Below, in pieces: positions 23,257 through 32,470 of a stretch of 64,000 bases of DNA. The notes under the pieces are model-generated. The model ran no database searches, had not been told where the DNA came from, and worked only from the letters and a program-made list of their open reading frames with translations. The first letter of the stretch is position 1. Every line of letters starts with the position of its first letter. The stretch is from positions 930,001-994,000 of the forward strand of contig NZ_CP013373.1 of the NCBI RefSeq assembly GCF_001522585.2. Reading direction: 5' to 3'. Made by a program: the position numbers and the translations under genes. The DNA is from Burkholderia sp. NRF60-BP8 (GTDB lineage Bacteria; Pseudomonadota; Gammaproteobacteria; Burkholderiales; Burkholderiaceae).

Positions 23257-23925
23257 CTACGCCGCGTGCGCGATCAGGTCGCGATAGCCGCCGACGATCA
23301 CGCTGTACGAGAAATACGCAAACAGCAGCGCCGACGCGACGTGGCACGCGCGCATCAGCCCCGCGCCCGCGCGCTTGCGGCCCTGCGCCGCGAGCGTACA
23401 CATGAAGAGCGTCCACGCGAGGCCGCCGAGGAAAAAGCCCGACAGGAACACCGACGCGGTGGCCGGCGTCGTCGCGCCGGCTTTGGCGATCAGCGCGCCG
23501 CCGACCGCCGCAAACCACAGGATCGCGCTCGGCGACGACATCGCGAGCAGCATCCCGCGCACGAAACTGCGCCGCGCGCTCGCCCGCGGCGGCGGCGCAT
23601 CGTCCGCGTCGTCGTCGGCTGCGTCGACGGGCGCCAGCGCTTCGCGCGCCATCTTCCACGTGAGGAACAGCAGCACCGCGCCGCCGCCGATCCACACGAT
23701 CCAGCGCACGGGTTCGAACTGCAGCAGCACGGCCATCCCCGCGAGCGCGAGCGCCGCGTAGACGAGATCGCCGACGCACGAGCCGACGCCGAGCCAGAAG
23801 CCCGGCCGGAAGCCGTGCGACAGCGTCAGCGACAGCATCGCGACGTTGACGAGGCCGATGTCGAGACACAACGATAGCGACAGAAAGAATCCGTCGGACA
23901 GCATGGAGGCGGGCGGAAAGTTCAT
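23257..23925 (-). CDS. LysE-family translocator
   Basis: A 222-residue membrane protein of the LysE superfamily with about six segments. LDIGLVNVAMLSLTLSHGFR, GVGSCVGDLVYAALALAGMA and FVRGMLLAMSSPSAILWFAA fit the RhtB/LeuE-like branch, which export neutral amino acids or their derivatives. An acidic loop (DAADDDADDAPP near 122-133) interrupts the middle. It is adjacent to and reads in the same direction as ubiD, with a 57-bp gap, but no functional link is evident. Confidence 0.75.
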   Translation of the reverse strand: MNFPPASMLSDGFFLSLSLCLDIGLVNVAMLSLTLSHGFRPGFWLGVGSCVGDLVYAALALAGMAVLLQFEPVRWIVWIGGGAVLLFLTWKMAREALAPVDAADDDADDAPPPRASARRSFVRGMLLAMSSPSAILWFAAVGGALIAKAGATTPATASVFLSGFFLGGLAWTLFMCTLAAQGRKRAGAGLMRACHVASALLFAYFSYSVIVGGYRDLIAHAA

Positions 23926-23982
23926 CCTCGGGGGCGTGCGGCGATTGCGATGCGCGGGCCGGCGGGCGCCGGCCGCGTGGCG

Positions 23983-25539
23983 TCAGAGGCCGATCTCCTG
24001 CCACAGCCGGTCGACGCGCGCCTTCACGGCCGCGTCCATCTCGATCGGGCGGCCCCATTCGCGATGCGTTTCGCCCGGCCACTTGTTGGTCGCGTCGAGC
24101 CCCATCTTCGAGCCGAGTCCGGCCACCGGCGACGCGAAGTCGAGATAGTCGATCGGCGTGCTGTCGACCATCACCGTGTCGCGCACGGGGTCGACGCGCG
24201 TCGTGATCGCCCAGATCACTTCCTTCCAGTCGCGGATGTTCACGTCCTCGTCGACGACCACGATGAACTTCGTATACATGAACTGCCGCAGGAAGCTCCA
24301 CACGCCGAACATCACGCGCTTTGCGTGGCCCGCGTAGCTCTTCTTCATCTGGACGATGGCCATTCGGTAGCTGCAGCCTTCGGGCGGCAGATAGAAGTCG
24401 GTGATTTCCGTGAACTGCTTCTGCAGCAGCGGCACGAACACCTCGTTGAGCGCGACGCCGAGCACTGCGGGCTCGTCGGGCGGCTTGCCCGTATAGGTCG
24501 AATGGTAGATCGCGTCGCGGCGCATCGTGATGCGCTCGACGGTGAACACCGGAAACCACTCCTGCTCGTTGTAATAGCCGGTATGGTCGCCGTACGGCCC
24601 TTCGAGCGCGTGTTCGTACGCGGCCGCCGCGTTGCCGGCCGGCCGCGGCGGCGCGCCGGCCAGTGCGGGGGCAGGGGCGCCTTCCTGCGGATGAATGAAG
24701 CCTTCCAGCACGATTTCCGCGCGTGCGGGCACCTGCAGCGTGTCGACGCCGGGCGTCAGGCACTTGGCGAGTTCCGTGCGGCTGCCGCGCAGCAGGCCGG
24801 CGAACTGATACTCGGACAGCGAATCGGGCACGGGCGTCACCGCGCCGAGCGTCGTGGCCGGATCGGCGCCGAGCACGACCGCGACCGGATAGGGCTTGCC
24901 GGGGTTGCGCAGCGCGAACTCGCGGAAGTCGAGCGCGCCGCCGCGGTGCGCGAGCCAGCGCATGATCAGCTTGTTGCGGCCGATCAATTGCTGACGGTAG
25001 ATGCCGAGGTTCTGGCGCGGCTTGTTCGGCCCGCGCGTGACCGTCAGGCCCCACGTGACGAGCGGCCCCGCATCGCCGGGCCAGCAGGTCTGGATCGGCA
25101 GCTTGTTCAGGTCGACGTCGGCGCCTTCCCAGACGATTTCCTGGCACGGCGGCGACGACACCGACTTCGGCGCCATGTCCCACACCGCCTTCGCGAGCGA
25201 CAGCAGCTTGCCGGCGTCCTTCAGGCTCTTCGGCGGATCGGGTTCCTTCAGCGCGGACAGCAGGCGCCCGAGATCGCGCAGCGAACCGAGCGCGGCATCG
25301 TCGCCCGCATCGACGCCCATCCCGAGCGCGACGCGGCGCGGCGTGCCGAACAGGTTGCCGAGCACCGGGAACGCATGGCCGGGCGGCGCGTTGAACAGCA
25401 GCGCCGGGCCGCCGGCGCGCAACACGCGGTCGCACAGCTCGGTCATTTCGAGCACGGGCGACACGGGCTGCGTGACGCGCCGCAGTTCGCCGAGCGCCTC
25501 GAGGCGCTGAATGAAATCGCGTAAGTCTTTGTATTTCAT
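23983..25539 (-). CDS. ubiD: 4-hydroxy-3-polyprenylbenzoate decarboxylase UbiD
   Basis: A 518-residue prenylated-FMN-dependent decarboxylase of ubiquinone synthesis. Evidence includes the N-terminal [55 protein letters not shown]-type core [15 protein letters not shown], and [20 protein letters not shown]. It removes the carboxyl group from the polyprenyl-hydroxybenzoate ring. The prenyl-FMN maker UbiX is not in the window. Length matches the family. Confidence 0.95.
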   Translation of the reverse strand: MKYKDLRDFIQRLEALGELRRVTQPVSPVLEMTELCDRVLRAGGPALLFNAPPGHAFPVLGNLFGTPRRVALGMGVDAGDDAALGSLRDLGRLLSALKEPDPPKSLKDAGKLLSLAKAVWDMAPKSVSSPPCQEIVWEGADVDLNKLPIQTCWPGDAGPLVTWGLTVTRGPNKPRQNLGIYRQQLIGRNKLIMRWLAHRGGALDFREFALRNPGKPYPVAVVLGADPATTLGAVTPVPDSLSEYQFAGLLRGSRTELAKCLTPGVDTLQVPARAEIVLEGFIHPQEGAPAPALAGAPPRPAGNAAAAYEHALEGPYGDHTGYYNEQEWFPVFTVERITMRRDAIYHSTYTGKPPDEPAVLGVALNEVFVPLLQKQFTEITDFYLPPEGCSYRMAIVQMKKSYAGHAKRVMFGVWSFLRQFMYTKFIVVVDEDVNIRDWKEVIWAITTRVDPVRDTVMVDSTPIDYLDFASPVAGLGSKMGLDATNKWPGETHREWGRPIEMDAAVKARVDRLWQEIGL

Positions 25540-25753
25540 GAAGAAGGTCCGGGCTGCCCGCAGGACGGGCAGCGGTGGGCGGGGGCAGCGGCCGGCTGCG
25601 ACCCCGAATCGACCGACGATTTTACCCGGGTCGCCGCGCGGCCGCCCGGCGCAGAAAAAAGTCGATCGAGCGCAAACCCCTTACGGCACGGGGATTGCGT
25701 TCTGAAGAGTGGTTTTAAATTACTTTTTGTTATGATTTGAAAGTTTTATAGTG

Positions 25754-25781
25754 TTGACGATCTATAAAACCCTGCTAGAAT
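25754..25781 (+). promoter_or_regulatory. sigma-70 promoter of the leader RNA / transglycosylase
   Basis: TTGACG at 25754-25759 and TAGAAT at 25776-25781 are separated by 16 bases, in an AT-rich patch (about 25715-25775) that stands out in the GC-rich backbone. Transcription would start near 25788, about 350 bases before the transglycosylase ATG. Confidence 0.65.
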
Positions 25782-25787
25782 CCGCTC

Positions 25788-25927
25788 ACATTGGTTGCAG
25801 GGTAAAAGGCTTCGAGCCGCCAATCACCGATCCTTGACGCAGCGCGTCACCGTCCGCCGAATCCTGCACGGCGTTTTCGACGGCCTTTGTCGTAGTCCCA
25901 GCCAGCGCCACCAGACGCTGGTTTTTT
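25788..25927 (+). ncRNA. candidate small RNA or attenuated leader
   Basis: A stretch of about 140 bases bounded by a good promoter and an intrinsic terminator. The terminator has stem CCAGCG (25902-25907), an 8-base loop, CGCTGG (25916-25921) and six T. The 5' end can pair ATTGG with CCAAT around a purine-rich loop (about 25791-25825). No credible coding frame fits. It may be an independent sRNA or a leader whose read-through controls the transglycosylase at 26136. No Rfam family is recognised by eye. Confidence 0.55.
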
Positions 25928-26135
25928 GCGTGGGTGCCACCGCGTATGCCCGCCTCGCCCAGTGTGCGAAGGCGCCGGCCTTCTTACACCGTGGCCTCGA
26001 ACGGTACTTATACCGTTTCCCCGATGCTTGCGCGTCCCAACCAAGGCGTGCGGCGTCGTGATTCCGCGGCGCGTTTTCCGTCTCGCCATCGAGCTGAGCG
26101 AGCCGCACGAGTCATGTTCATGGGAGATGATCTGA

Positions 26136-27263
26136 ATGAACGCTTGGTTATCGTGGCGTCCCACCGAGCAGCATGCGCAAATCGTGCGCAACTTGCTGCG
26201 TCGCGGGACGCGTGTCAGTCACCATCTATTCAGCGTTGTCGGCTGTTTCGCTGTCGCGGTCGCGCTTGCACTGTGGCTGCTGCCGACCGTGCGCGGCACG
26301 CTCGCCGCGAAGCTGATGCCGGTCGTGTCCGCGGCCGTGCAGGCCGGTCCGGCCCGTCTGCTGTCCGGCCATCCGCTGCCGAATTTCGCGCCTGCCGGCG
26401 CGCAGCCGCAGCAGGAAGAGAATCCGGAAACGGATGCGCTTGCAGTCGGCCTCGACGTCGCACCGGAAGCCGCCGCTCAGGGCGCCCAGGGCGATGCGTC
26501 CGATCCGGCCCGTAACGGCCCGTCGCCCGTCGCGCTGGCGAAACTGATCCCGATTCAGCGCGTGGCGGCCGATGCCCGCGACGATCGCGCGCTCGCGTCG
26601 AACCGCGAACAGGCGCTCGTCGCCACCTATCTGTCGCGCCGTTACCGCGTCGCCCAGGAGCCGCTCGGCCAGCTCGTCAAGGCGGCGTTCCAGACCGGTC
26701 GCGACGTCGGCCTCGATCCGCTGCTGCTGCTGTCCGTGATGGCGATCGAATCGGGCTTCAACCCGTACGCCGAAAGCGGCGTCGGCGCGAAGGGGCTGAT
26801 GCAGGTCATGTCGAAGGTGCATTCCGACAAGTTCGAGTATTTCGGCGGCACCGACACCGCGCTGCAGCCGCTCGCGAACCTGCAGGTCGGCGCGCTGGTG
26901 CTGAAGGACTGCATCGCGCGCGGCGGTTCGCTCGCGAACGGCCTGCGCCTGTACAACGGCTCGACGAATCCCGACGACAACGGCTACGGCGCGAAGGTGA
27001 TGGCCGAACGCGGTCGCCTGCGCGACGTCGCGCGTGGCCGCAGCGTGCCGATCAACGCGCCGCAGGCGCCCGCGCAACCCGCGAAGCCGATCGTCACCGC
27101 CGCTGCCGTGACGGCCGCGGCAGGCGGCGCGAAGCGCGTGCATGCGACGCTCGATGGCACGACCTCGATCAAGGCGGCGCCGAAGGAAGCCGCCCCGCAG
27201 GACGACGCGAGCGTCGATACCGCGAAGCAGTCGCACGGCGATCATTCGGAGCTCGGCGCGTAA
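26136..27263 (+). CDS. lytic transglycosylase (SLT domain), membrane-anchored
   Basis: A 375-residue protein. An N-terminal hydrophobic segment (about 34-51, VGCFAVAVALALWLLP) anchors it in the inner membrane. The SLT domain covers about 160-280: LLLLSVMAIESGFNPYAESG carries the catalytic glutamate, followed by GAKGLMQVM and LRLYNGSTNPDDNGYGAKVM. It cleaves peptidoglycan glycan strands. The C-terminus is Ala/Pro/Lys-rich and unstructured. It has a long leader with a terminator hairpin, so expression may depend on read-through. A terminator follows. Confidence 0.85.
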   Translation: MNAWLSWRPTEQHAQIVRNLLRRGTRVSHHLFSVVGCFAVAVALALWLLPTVRGTLAAKLMPVVSAAVQAGPARLLSGHPLPNFAPAGAQPQQEENPETDALAVGLDVAPEAAAQGAQGDASDPARNGPSPVALAKLIPIQRVAADARDDRALASNREQALVATYLSRRYRVAQEPLGQLVKAAFQTGRDVGLDPLLLLSVMAIESGFNPYAESGVGAKGLMQVMSKVHSDKFEYFGGTDTALQPLANLQVGALVLKDCIARGGSLANGLRLYNGSTNPDDNGYGAKVMAERGRLRDVARGRSVPINAPQAPAQPAKPIVTAAAVTAAAGGAKRVHATLDGTTSIKAAPKEAAPQDDASVDTAKQSHGDHSELGA

Positions 27264-27300
27264 CGGTCGCGTTTCGGCGGCTCCGGCCGGCACGACATGA

Positions 27301-27327
27301 AAAAAGCACCCGAATCGGGTGCTTTTT
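27301..27327. terminator. bidirectional intrinsic terminator
   Basis: AAAAAGCACCCGA pairs with TCGGGTGCTTTTT with a single-base centre, giving A- and T-runs on both sides. It lies between the transglycosylase and the convergent aminotransferase and should stop both. Confidence 0.9.
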
Positions 27328-27370
27328 CTTTTTGCGATGCGTGAAGCGGCGGTACGCCCCGGCCGCGGCG

Positions 27371-28567
27371 TCAGTGCCGACAGAACAGCGCCGCGAGCCG
27401 GTCGACGGCCTCTTCGAGCCGCGAGTAGGCCGTCGCATAGGACAGGCGGATATAGTCGCGCGGCGCATGGACACCGAAGTCCATGCCCGGCACCAGCACC
27501 ACGCCTGCGTCGTGCAGCATCGCCTGCGTGAGTGCGGCGCTGTTGCCGGCCGCCGGGTGGGCGACGCCGCCGCAATGCGCATACACGTAGAACGCGCCGT
27601 CTGGCATCACCGGCACCGTGAAGCCGAGCCGTTCGAGCGCCGGTGCGATGAAATCGCGGCGGCGCTTGAATTCGAGCCGACGTGTTTCGTAGATATCGAG
27701 CGTCGCGGGTTCGAAGCAGGCGAGCGCCGCGTGTTGCGCGAGCGCGGACGGGCAGATGAACAGGTTCTGCGAGAGCTTCTCGAACGAGCCGACGAGCGCG
27801 GGCGGCACGACGAGCCAGCCGAGCCGCCAGCCCGTCATGCTGAAATACTTCGAGAAGCTGTTCACGGTGATGACGTCGTCGCCGAACGACAGCGCCGAGA
27901 CGGGCGCGGCGTCGTAGCTGAGCCCCTGGTAGATCTCGTCGACGATCGTGAAGCCGTGGCGTGCGCGCACCGCTTCGACGATCCGCTTCAGTTCGTCCGG
28001 TTCGAGCGACGTGCCGGTCGGGTTCGACGGCGACGCGAGCAGCACGCCGCGCGTGCGCGCGTTCCAGTGCGTGCGGACGTCGTTTTCGGTGAGCTGGAAG
28101 CGTGCGTCCGGGCCGCTCGGCACGAGCACCGGGCGACCTTCGGCCGCCGCGACGAAGTGCCGGTTGCACGGATACGACGGGTCGGGCATCAGCACTTCGT
28201 CGTCGCGGCCGACCAGCGCGAGGCACGCGAGCAGCAGCGCGGCCGATGCGCCGGCCGTCACGACGATCCGCTCGGGCGCGATCGCGAGGCCGTACGCGCG
28301 CGCATAGTGCGCGGCGATCGCCTCGCGCAGCGGCGCGATGCCGAGCGCGCTCGTGTACTGCGTGACGCCGCGGCGCAGCGCGGCCGCGGCGGCCTCGACG
28401 ACCGGCTCCGGCGCGGTGAAATCCGGCTCGCCGATGCCCATGTGGATAACGTCGCGTCCCAAGGACTCGAGCCGCTGTGCCTCCTTCATCAATTCCATCA
28501 CGTGGAAGGGCTGGATCGCGTCGACGCGTGCGGCGAGCGTGACGAGCGAATCGGCGGTGGTATTCAT
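27371..28567 (-). CDS. class I/II PLP-dependent aminotransferase
   Basis: A 398-residue fold-type I aminotransferase. LGRDVIHMGIGEPDF, TAGASAALLLACLAL, ASPSNPTG (cofactor-binding Asn), VDEIYQGLSY and NSFSKYFSMTGWRLGW (Schiff-base lysine) are clear, as is a late arginine in YIRLSYATAYSRLEEA. Specificity is not fixed; members near this branch act on aspartate, alanine or aromatic acids. It is the last gene of a leftward run after nusB but is separated from it by a terminator. The start at 28567 matches the family. Confidence 0.85.
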   Translation of the reverse strand: MNTTADSLVTLAARVDAIQPFHVMELMKEAQRLESLGRDVIHMGIGEPDFTAPEPVVEAAAAALRRGVTQYTSALGIAPLREAIAAHYARAYGLAIAPERIVVTAGASAALLLACLALVGRDDEVLMPDPSYPCNRHFVAAAEGRPVLVPSGPDARFQLTENDVRTHWNARTRGVLLASPSNPTGTSLEPDELKRIVEAVRARHGFTIVDEIYQGLSYDAAPVSALSFGDDVITVNSFSKYFSMTGWRLGWLVVPPALVGSFEKLSQNLFICPSALAQHAALACFEPATLDIYETRRLEFKRRRDFIAPALERLGFTVPVMPDGAFYVYAHCGGVAHPAAGNSAALTQAMLHDAGVVLVPGMDFGVHAPRDYIRLSYATAYSRLEEAVDRLAALFCRH

Positions 28568-28596
28568 CGGCGGGCGGGGCGGAGGGGAAAAGAATG

Positions 28597-28620
28597 AAAA
28601 ACGGGCGCTTGCGCGCCCGT
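28597..28620 (-). terminator. intrinsic terminator after nusB
   Basis: ACGGGCGC (28601-28608) pairs with GCGCCCGT (28613-28620). Read on the minus strand the hairpin is followed by TTTTT, 17 bases after the nusB stop, so the ribH-nusB transcript ends before the aminotransferase. Confidence 0.8.
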
Positions 28621-28636
28621 GGACCAACCAACGGTA

Positions 28637-29074
28637 TCAGCCGTTGCGACGCGCCTGCGTTTCGGCGGGGCGCAGCTTCGCGGCCAGCTTGTCGAGCACG
28701 CCGTTCACGTACTTGTAACCGTCGGAGCCGCCGAACGTCTTCGCGAGTTCGACGGCTTCGTTGATGATCACGCGATACGGCGTTTCGACGTGGTGCGTGA
28801 GCTCGAACGTCGCGATCAACAGCACCGCGCGTTCGACCGGTGACAACTGATCGATCGGACGGTCCAGCGACGGCGCCAGCGCTTCGACGAGCGTCGCATG
28901 TTCGCGGATCACGCCGTGCAGGATCGCTTCGAGCAGTTCCTTGTCAGCCTTGTCGTAACCGAGCGCGCCGCGCAGTTGCGCGTCGATCTCGCCGGAGGGC
29001 GCGTTCGACAGCAGCCACTGGTACAGGCCCTGCGTCGCCAGCTCGCGCGATTGTCGGCGGGCGCTCTTCTTCAT
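28637..29074 (-). CDS. nusB: transcription antitermination factor NusB
   Basis: A 145-residue all-helical protein. [60 protein letters not shown] and [19 protein letters not shown] are conserved. With NusE it binds boxA RNA for rRNA antitermination. It overlaps ribH by four bases, the widespread ribH-nusB pairing. Confidence 0.97.
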   Translation of the reverse strand: MKKSARRQSRELATQGLYQWLLSNAPSGEIDAQLRGALGYDKADKELLEAILHGVIREHATLVEALAPSLDRPIDQLSPVERAVLLIATFELTHHVETPYRVIINEAVELAKTFGGSDGYKYVNGVLDKLAAKLRPAETQARRNG

Positions 29075-29586
29075 GCGCGCTCCTCTTCGTCGTCTTCGTC
29101 TTCCTCTTCGTCCTCGTCGTCGCCGAGCTGGTCGAGCGCCATCGTCAGGTTGGCCATCTCGACGGCGACGCGTGCGGCGTCACGACCCTTTTCGGTCATG
29201 CGCGCGACGGCCTGCTCGTCGGTTTCGGTCGTCAGGACCGCATTCGCGATCGGCAGGTTGAAGTCGAGGCCGATGCGGGTGATGCCCGCGCCGCTCTCGT
29301 TCGACACGAGTTCGAAATGGTAGGTCTCGCCGCGGATCACCGCGCCGAGCGCGATCAGTGCGTCGAACTGGCCGCTTTCGGCGAGCTTCTGCAGTGCGAG
29401 CGGGATTTCCAGCGCGCCGGGCACCGACACGAGCAGCACGTCTTCACCGGTGACGCCGAGGCGCTCCAGTTCTTCGACGCACGCGTCGGCGAGGCCGTTG
29501 CACACGGGTTCGTTGAAGCGCGATTGCACGATGCCGATACGCAGGCCGTCGCCTTCGAGATTCGGTTGGTATTGTCCGATTTCCAT
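29071..29586 (-). CDS. ribH: 6,7-dimethyl-8-ribityllumazine synthase
   Basis: A 171-residue lumazine synthase. [38 protein letters not shown] and [20 protein letters not shown] identify it; it condenses the RibB product with the pyrimidine from RibD and forms icosahedral or decameric shells. The C-terminus ends in a long acidic run of Asp and Glu (about 155-170), unusual for the catalytic core. It overlaps nusB downstream and follows the ribB gene. Confidence 0.95.
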   Translation of the reverse strand: MEIGQYQPNLEGDGLRIGIVQSRFNEPVCNGLADACVEELERLGVTGEDVLLVSVPGALEIPLALQKLAESGQFDALIALGAVIRGETYHFELVSNESGAGITRIGLDFNLPIANAVLTTETDEQAVARMTEKGRDAARVAVEMANLTMALDQLGDDEDEEEDEDDEEERA

Positions 29587-29639
29587 GATCTGGTCCGTGG
29601 TGTGGATGAACGGTTATAGGGCGAAAGCGCCGTGGCGGG

Positions 29640-30782
29640 TTACGCGTGGGACGCCGGGCAGGACTTGGCCTCGCCGCCGGGCATCGGAATGAAGCCCGTG
29701 ACTTCGAGGCCGTAGCCGGACATGCTGCCCAGCTTGCGCGGATTCGACAGCACCTGCATCTTGCCGACGCCGACATCGCGCAGGATCTGCGCGCCGATGC
29801 CGAACGTCTTGAAATCGACCGGCCGGCGCTTGAGCGCAGCGGCCCTTTCTTCCTCGTCGAACGCCTTGAAGACGTCGATCAGGTGTTCCTTCGTATCGCC
29901 GCAGTTGAGCAGCACGATCACGCCGAGGTCGCGTTCCGCGATCTCGCGCATCGCGGCGTCGAGCGTCCACGAGTGCGTCGAGATGCCCGTCTCGAGCAGG
30001 TCGAGCACCGACAGCGGCTCGTGCACGCGCACTGGCGTATCGACGTCGGGCGACGGCATGCCGCGCACCAGCGCGATGTGCGGCGAGCCGCTCGGCTGGT
30101 CGCGGTACAGCACCGCGCGGAACGTGCCGTGCGCGGTCTGCATCGTGCGCTCGGCGATCCGCTCGATGATCGATTCGGTGCGGCTGCGGTACTGGATCAG
30201 GTCGGCGATCGTGCCGATCTTCAGGTCGTGTTCCTTCGCGAATTCGATCAGGTCCGGCAGGCGCGCCATCGTGCCGTCGTCCTTGATGATCTCGCAGATC
30301 ACCGCGGCCGGCGTGAGGCCCGCGAGCGCGGTGAAGTCGCAGCCGGCCTCGGTGTGGCCCGCGCGCACGAGCACGCCGCCCGGTTGCGCCATGATCGGGA
30401 ACACGTGGCCCGGCTGCACGATGTGCTCGGGGCGCACGTCGTGCGCGACCGCCGTGGCGATCGTGTGCGCGCGGTCGGCGGCCGAGATGCCGGTCGTCAC
30501 GCCTTCGGCCGCTTCGATGCTGACCGTGAACGCGGTGCCGTACTGCGTGCCGTTGCGATAGGTCATCAGCGGCAGGTGCAGCTGCTTGCAGCGTTCCTGC
30601 GTCAACGTCAGACAAATCAGGCCGCGGCCGTACTTGGCCATGAAGTTGATCGCTTCCGGCGTGACGAATTCGGCGGCGATCACGAGGTCGCCCTCGTTTT
30701 CGCGGTCTTCTTCGTCGACCAGGATCACCATCCGGCCGGCTTTCAGCTCGGCGATGATGTCGAGCGTGGAGGCGAGCGTCAT
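29640..30782 (-). CDS. ribB: 3,4-dihydroxy-2-butanone-4-phosphate synthase with degenerate GCH-II domain (RibBX type)
   Basis: A 380-residue protein. The N-terminal ~205 residues form an intact DHBP synthase: [34 protein letters not shown] and [18 protein letters not shown]. The C-terminal ~170 residues follow GTP cyclohydrolase II in outline ([15 protein letters not shown]) but lack the zinc-binding C-x2-G-D-x-F-x-S-x-R-C-x-C motif: the matching stretch reads [20 protein letters not shown]. It should therefore make only DHBP, with GTP cyclohydrolase II encoded elsewhere. No FMN riboswitch is visible upstream. Confidence 0.9.
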   Translation of the reverse strand: MTLASTLDIIAELKAGRMVILVDEEDRENEGDLVIAAEFVTPEAINFMAKYGRGLICLTLTQERCKQLHLPLMTYRNGTQYGTAFTVSIEAAEGVTTGISAADRAHTIATAVAHDVRPEHIVQPGHVFPIMAQPGGVLVRAGHTEAGCDFTALAGLTPAAVICEIIKDDGTMARLPDLIEFAKEHDLKIGTIADLIQYRSRTESIIERIAERTMQTAHGTFRAVLYRDQPSGSPHIALVRGMPSPDVDTPVRVHEPLSVLDLLETGISTHSWTLDAAMREIAERDLGVIVLLNCGDTKEHLIDVFKAFDEEERAAALKRRPVDFKTFGIGAQILRDVGVGKMQVLSNPRKLGSMSGYGLEVTGFIPMPGGEAKSCPASHA

Positions 30783-30938
30783 AAGGGGGCGAGAAAGAGG
30801 AAAGTGCGTATTTTACGCCAGCCGGGCGGCGTTTCGGCTGGCGCGGGCCGGGCGGGGCCGGCCTGCGCTCCGGAAAGCGCTGTGGCCGGCCTGCGCGCGG
30901 GTGCGCACGGCAGCGGGCCGGCGGTGCGCGGCCGCGCG

Positions 30939-31457
30939 TCACGCGTGCTCGTTGCGCCCACCGAGGTAGTCCAGCTTGCCGAGTTCGACGCCGCTATGGC
31001 GCAGGATGTCGTACGCGGTGGTCACGTGGAAGAAGAAGTTGGGGAGCACGAAATTCAGCAGATACGACTGGCCGGTGAATTCGATCGGCCCGACGCGCAT
31101 CTTCAGCACGACCTGGCGCGTCTCGCTGCCGTCGATCTGCGCGGCGTCGAAGCTTTTCAGGTAGTCGATCGTCTTCTGGATGCGCGCATACAGCTCGTCG
31201 AAGGTCTGCTCGACGTCCGGGTAGCTCGGGATGTCGACGCCGGCGAGCCGCGCGGCGCAGCCCTTGGCCGTGTCGGTCGCGATGTAGACCTGGCGGACGA
31301 GCGGCAGCATGTCCGGATAGAGGCGTGCGCCGACGAATACCGACGGGTCGATCTGCTTTTCGGCCGCATGGGCCTGCGCCTTGCCGAGGATGTGTTGCAG
31401 GTTGGTGAGGCCGCGGATCAGGACGGGCAGCGAAGCCTGGTACATGGAGATGGACAT
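30939..31457 (-). CDS. DUF1993 protein
   Basis: A 172-residue helical protein of the DUF1993 family: [60 protein letters not shown] and [20 protein letters not shown]. The fold is DinB-like; the function is unknown. AGGAGTCGTTCCC precedes the ATG. It is inserted between ribE and ribB without obvious link to flavin synthesis. Confidence 0.8.
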   Translation of the reverse strand: MSISMYQASLPVLIRGLTNLQHILGKAQAHAAEKQIDPSVFVGARLYPDMLPLVRQVYIATDTAKGCAARLAGVDIPSYPDVEQTFDELYARIQKTIDYLKSFDAAQIDGSETRQVVLKMRVGPIEFTGQSYLLNFVLPNFFFHVTTAYDILRHSGVELGKLDYLGGRNEHA

Positions 31458-31826
31458 GGGAACGACTCCTGTTGGAAGAGAGGCGGCGCGGTACGCGGCA
31501 CGTCGTGCGTTGCGGCGTTGAAACCGCTGTCGACGCATCTTAGCGCGACGGCATGACCCGTGCGCGTCGTTGGCCGTTTGGCCAGGTGTCGGCTGGCCAA
31601 ACGGTCAACGACCGAACGCGATCCCGATGGCGGCGTGTCGGTGTCCGGCGACGGAGCGGCCCGGCACGAAGTAGGGTGGGAGCAAAGCGCGGCGCGGCCC
31701 GTTCGGCCCATGCACGCTATCGGGCCGGTGGCCGGCGAGTGGTCAAGCGACGGGGCGGCGGCGACGCCCGAACCATGCCGGGCGAACCGCCAGCCGTCAT
31801 TCCCCCCACCGAACGGCGCTGGCCGA
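31458..31826. other. intergenic region with a 16-bp inverted repeat
   Basis: About 370 bp with no gene. Its main feature is the inverted repeat at 31569-31609. Read on the minus strand it lies after ribE and about 110 bases before the DUF1993 gene. Confidence 0.5.
31569..31609. repeat. inverted repeat, candidate operator
   Basis: CCGTTTGGCCA (31574-31584) and its exact complement TGGCCAAACGG (31594-31604) are 9 bases apart; allowing one mismatch the arms extend to 16 bases each. There is no T-run, so a regulator site (TetR- or similar-type) upstream of the leftward DUF1993 gene is more likely than a terminator. Confidence 0.65.
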
Positions 31827-32456
31827 TCAGTCCTGATGCACGCCCTGCGACGACGACAGCATCCGCTCCACGTACCGCGCGATCATGTCGACTTCGAGAT
31901 TGACCTTGTCGCCGGCCTTCACGTGACGCAGCGTCGTGACTTCGACCGTATGCGGAATCAGGTTGATCGAGAATTCGCAGCCGTCCGCGCGATCGTCGAT
32001 CGTATTGACGGTCAGGCTCACGCCGTTCACCGTGATCGAGCCCTTGTACGCGAGATAGCGGCCGAGTTCGCGCGGCGCGACGATCCGCAGTTCGTGCGAC
32101 TCGCCGACCGGCGCGAAGCGCGACACGGTACCGAGGCCGTCCACATGGCCCGACACGATATGCCCGCCGAGGCGATCGTGCGCGCGCAGCGCCTTCTCGA
32201 GATTCACTTCGCCGGGCTGCGCGAGGCCGACCGTCCGGTTCAGGCTTTCGCGCGACACGTCGACGTCGAACGCGGTATCGGTCTTTGCGATCACCGTCAT
32301 GCACGCGCCCTGGATCGCGATGCTGTCGCCGAGCGCGACATCGGCCAGGTCGAGCCCGCCGGCCTGCACGGTCAGGCGTACGCCGGCGTCGGCCGACGTG
32401 CCGAGCGGGGCGATCGATTCGATGCGGCCGACGGCCGCGACAATTCCGGTAAACAT
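31827..32456 (-). CDS. ribE: riboflavin synthase, alpha chain
   Basis: A 209-residue protein with two similar lumazine-binding halves: MFTGIVAAVGRIESIAPLG and later GHIVSGHVDGLGTVSRF, with GDSIAIQGACMTVIAKTD and YKGSITVNGVSLTVNTIDD in matching positions. It dismutates two dimethylribityllumazines to riboflavin. It follows ribD by 14 bp. Confidence 0.95.
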   Translation of the reverse strand: MFTGIVAAVGRIESIAPLGTSADAGVRLTVQAGGLDLADVALGDSIAIQGACMTVIAKTDTAFDVDVSRESLNRTVGLAQPGEVNLEKALRAHDRLGGHIVSGHVDGLGTVSRFAPVGESHELRIVAPRELGRYLAYKGSITVNGVSLTVNTIDDRADGCEFSINLIPHTVEVTTLRHVKAGDKVNLEVDMIARYVERMLSSSQGVHQD

Positions 32457-32470
32457 CGTGACGATTCCGT

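Noticed and set aside
30783-30938. FMN riboswitch upstream of the riboflavin genes
   Set aside because: No conserved FMN aptamer elements are visible here, before ribD or before hemL.
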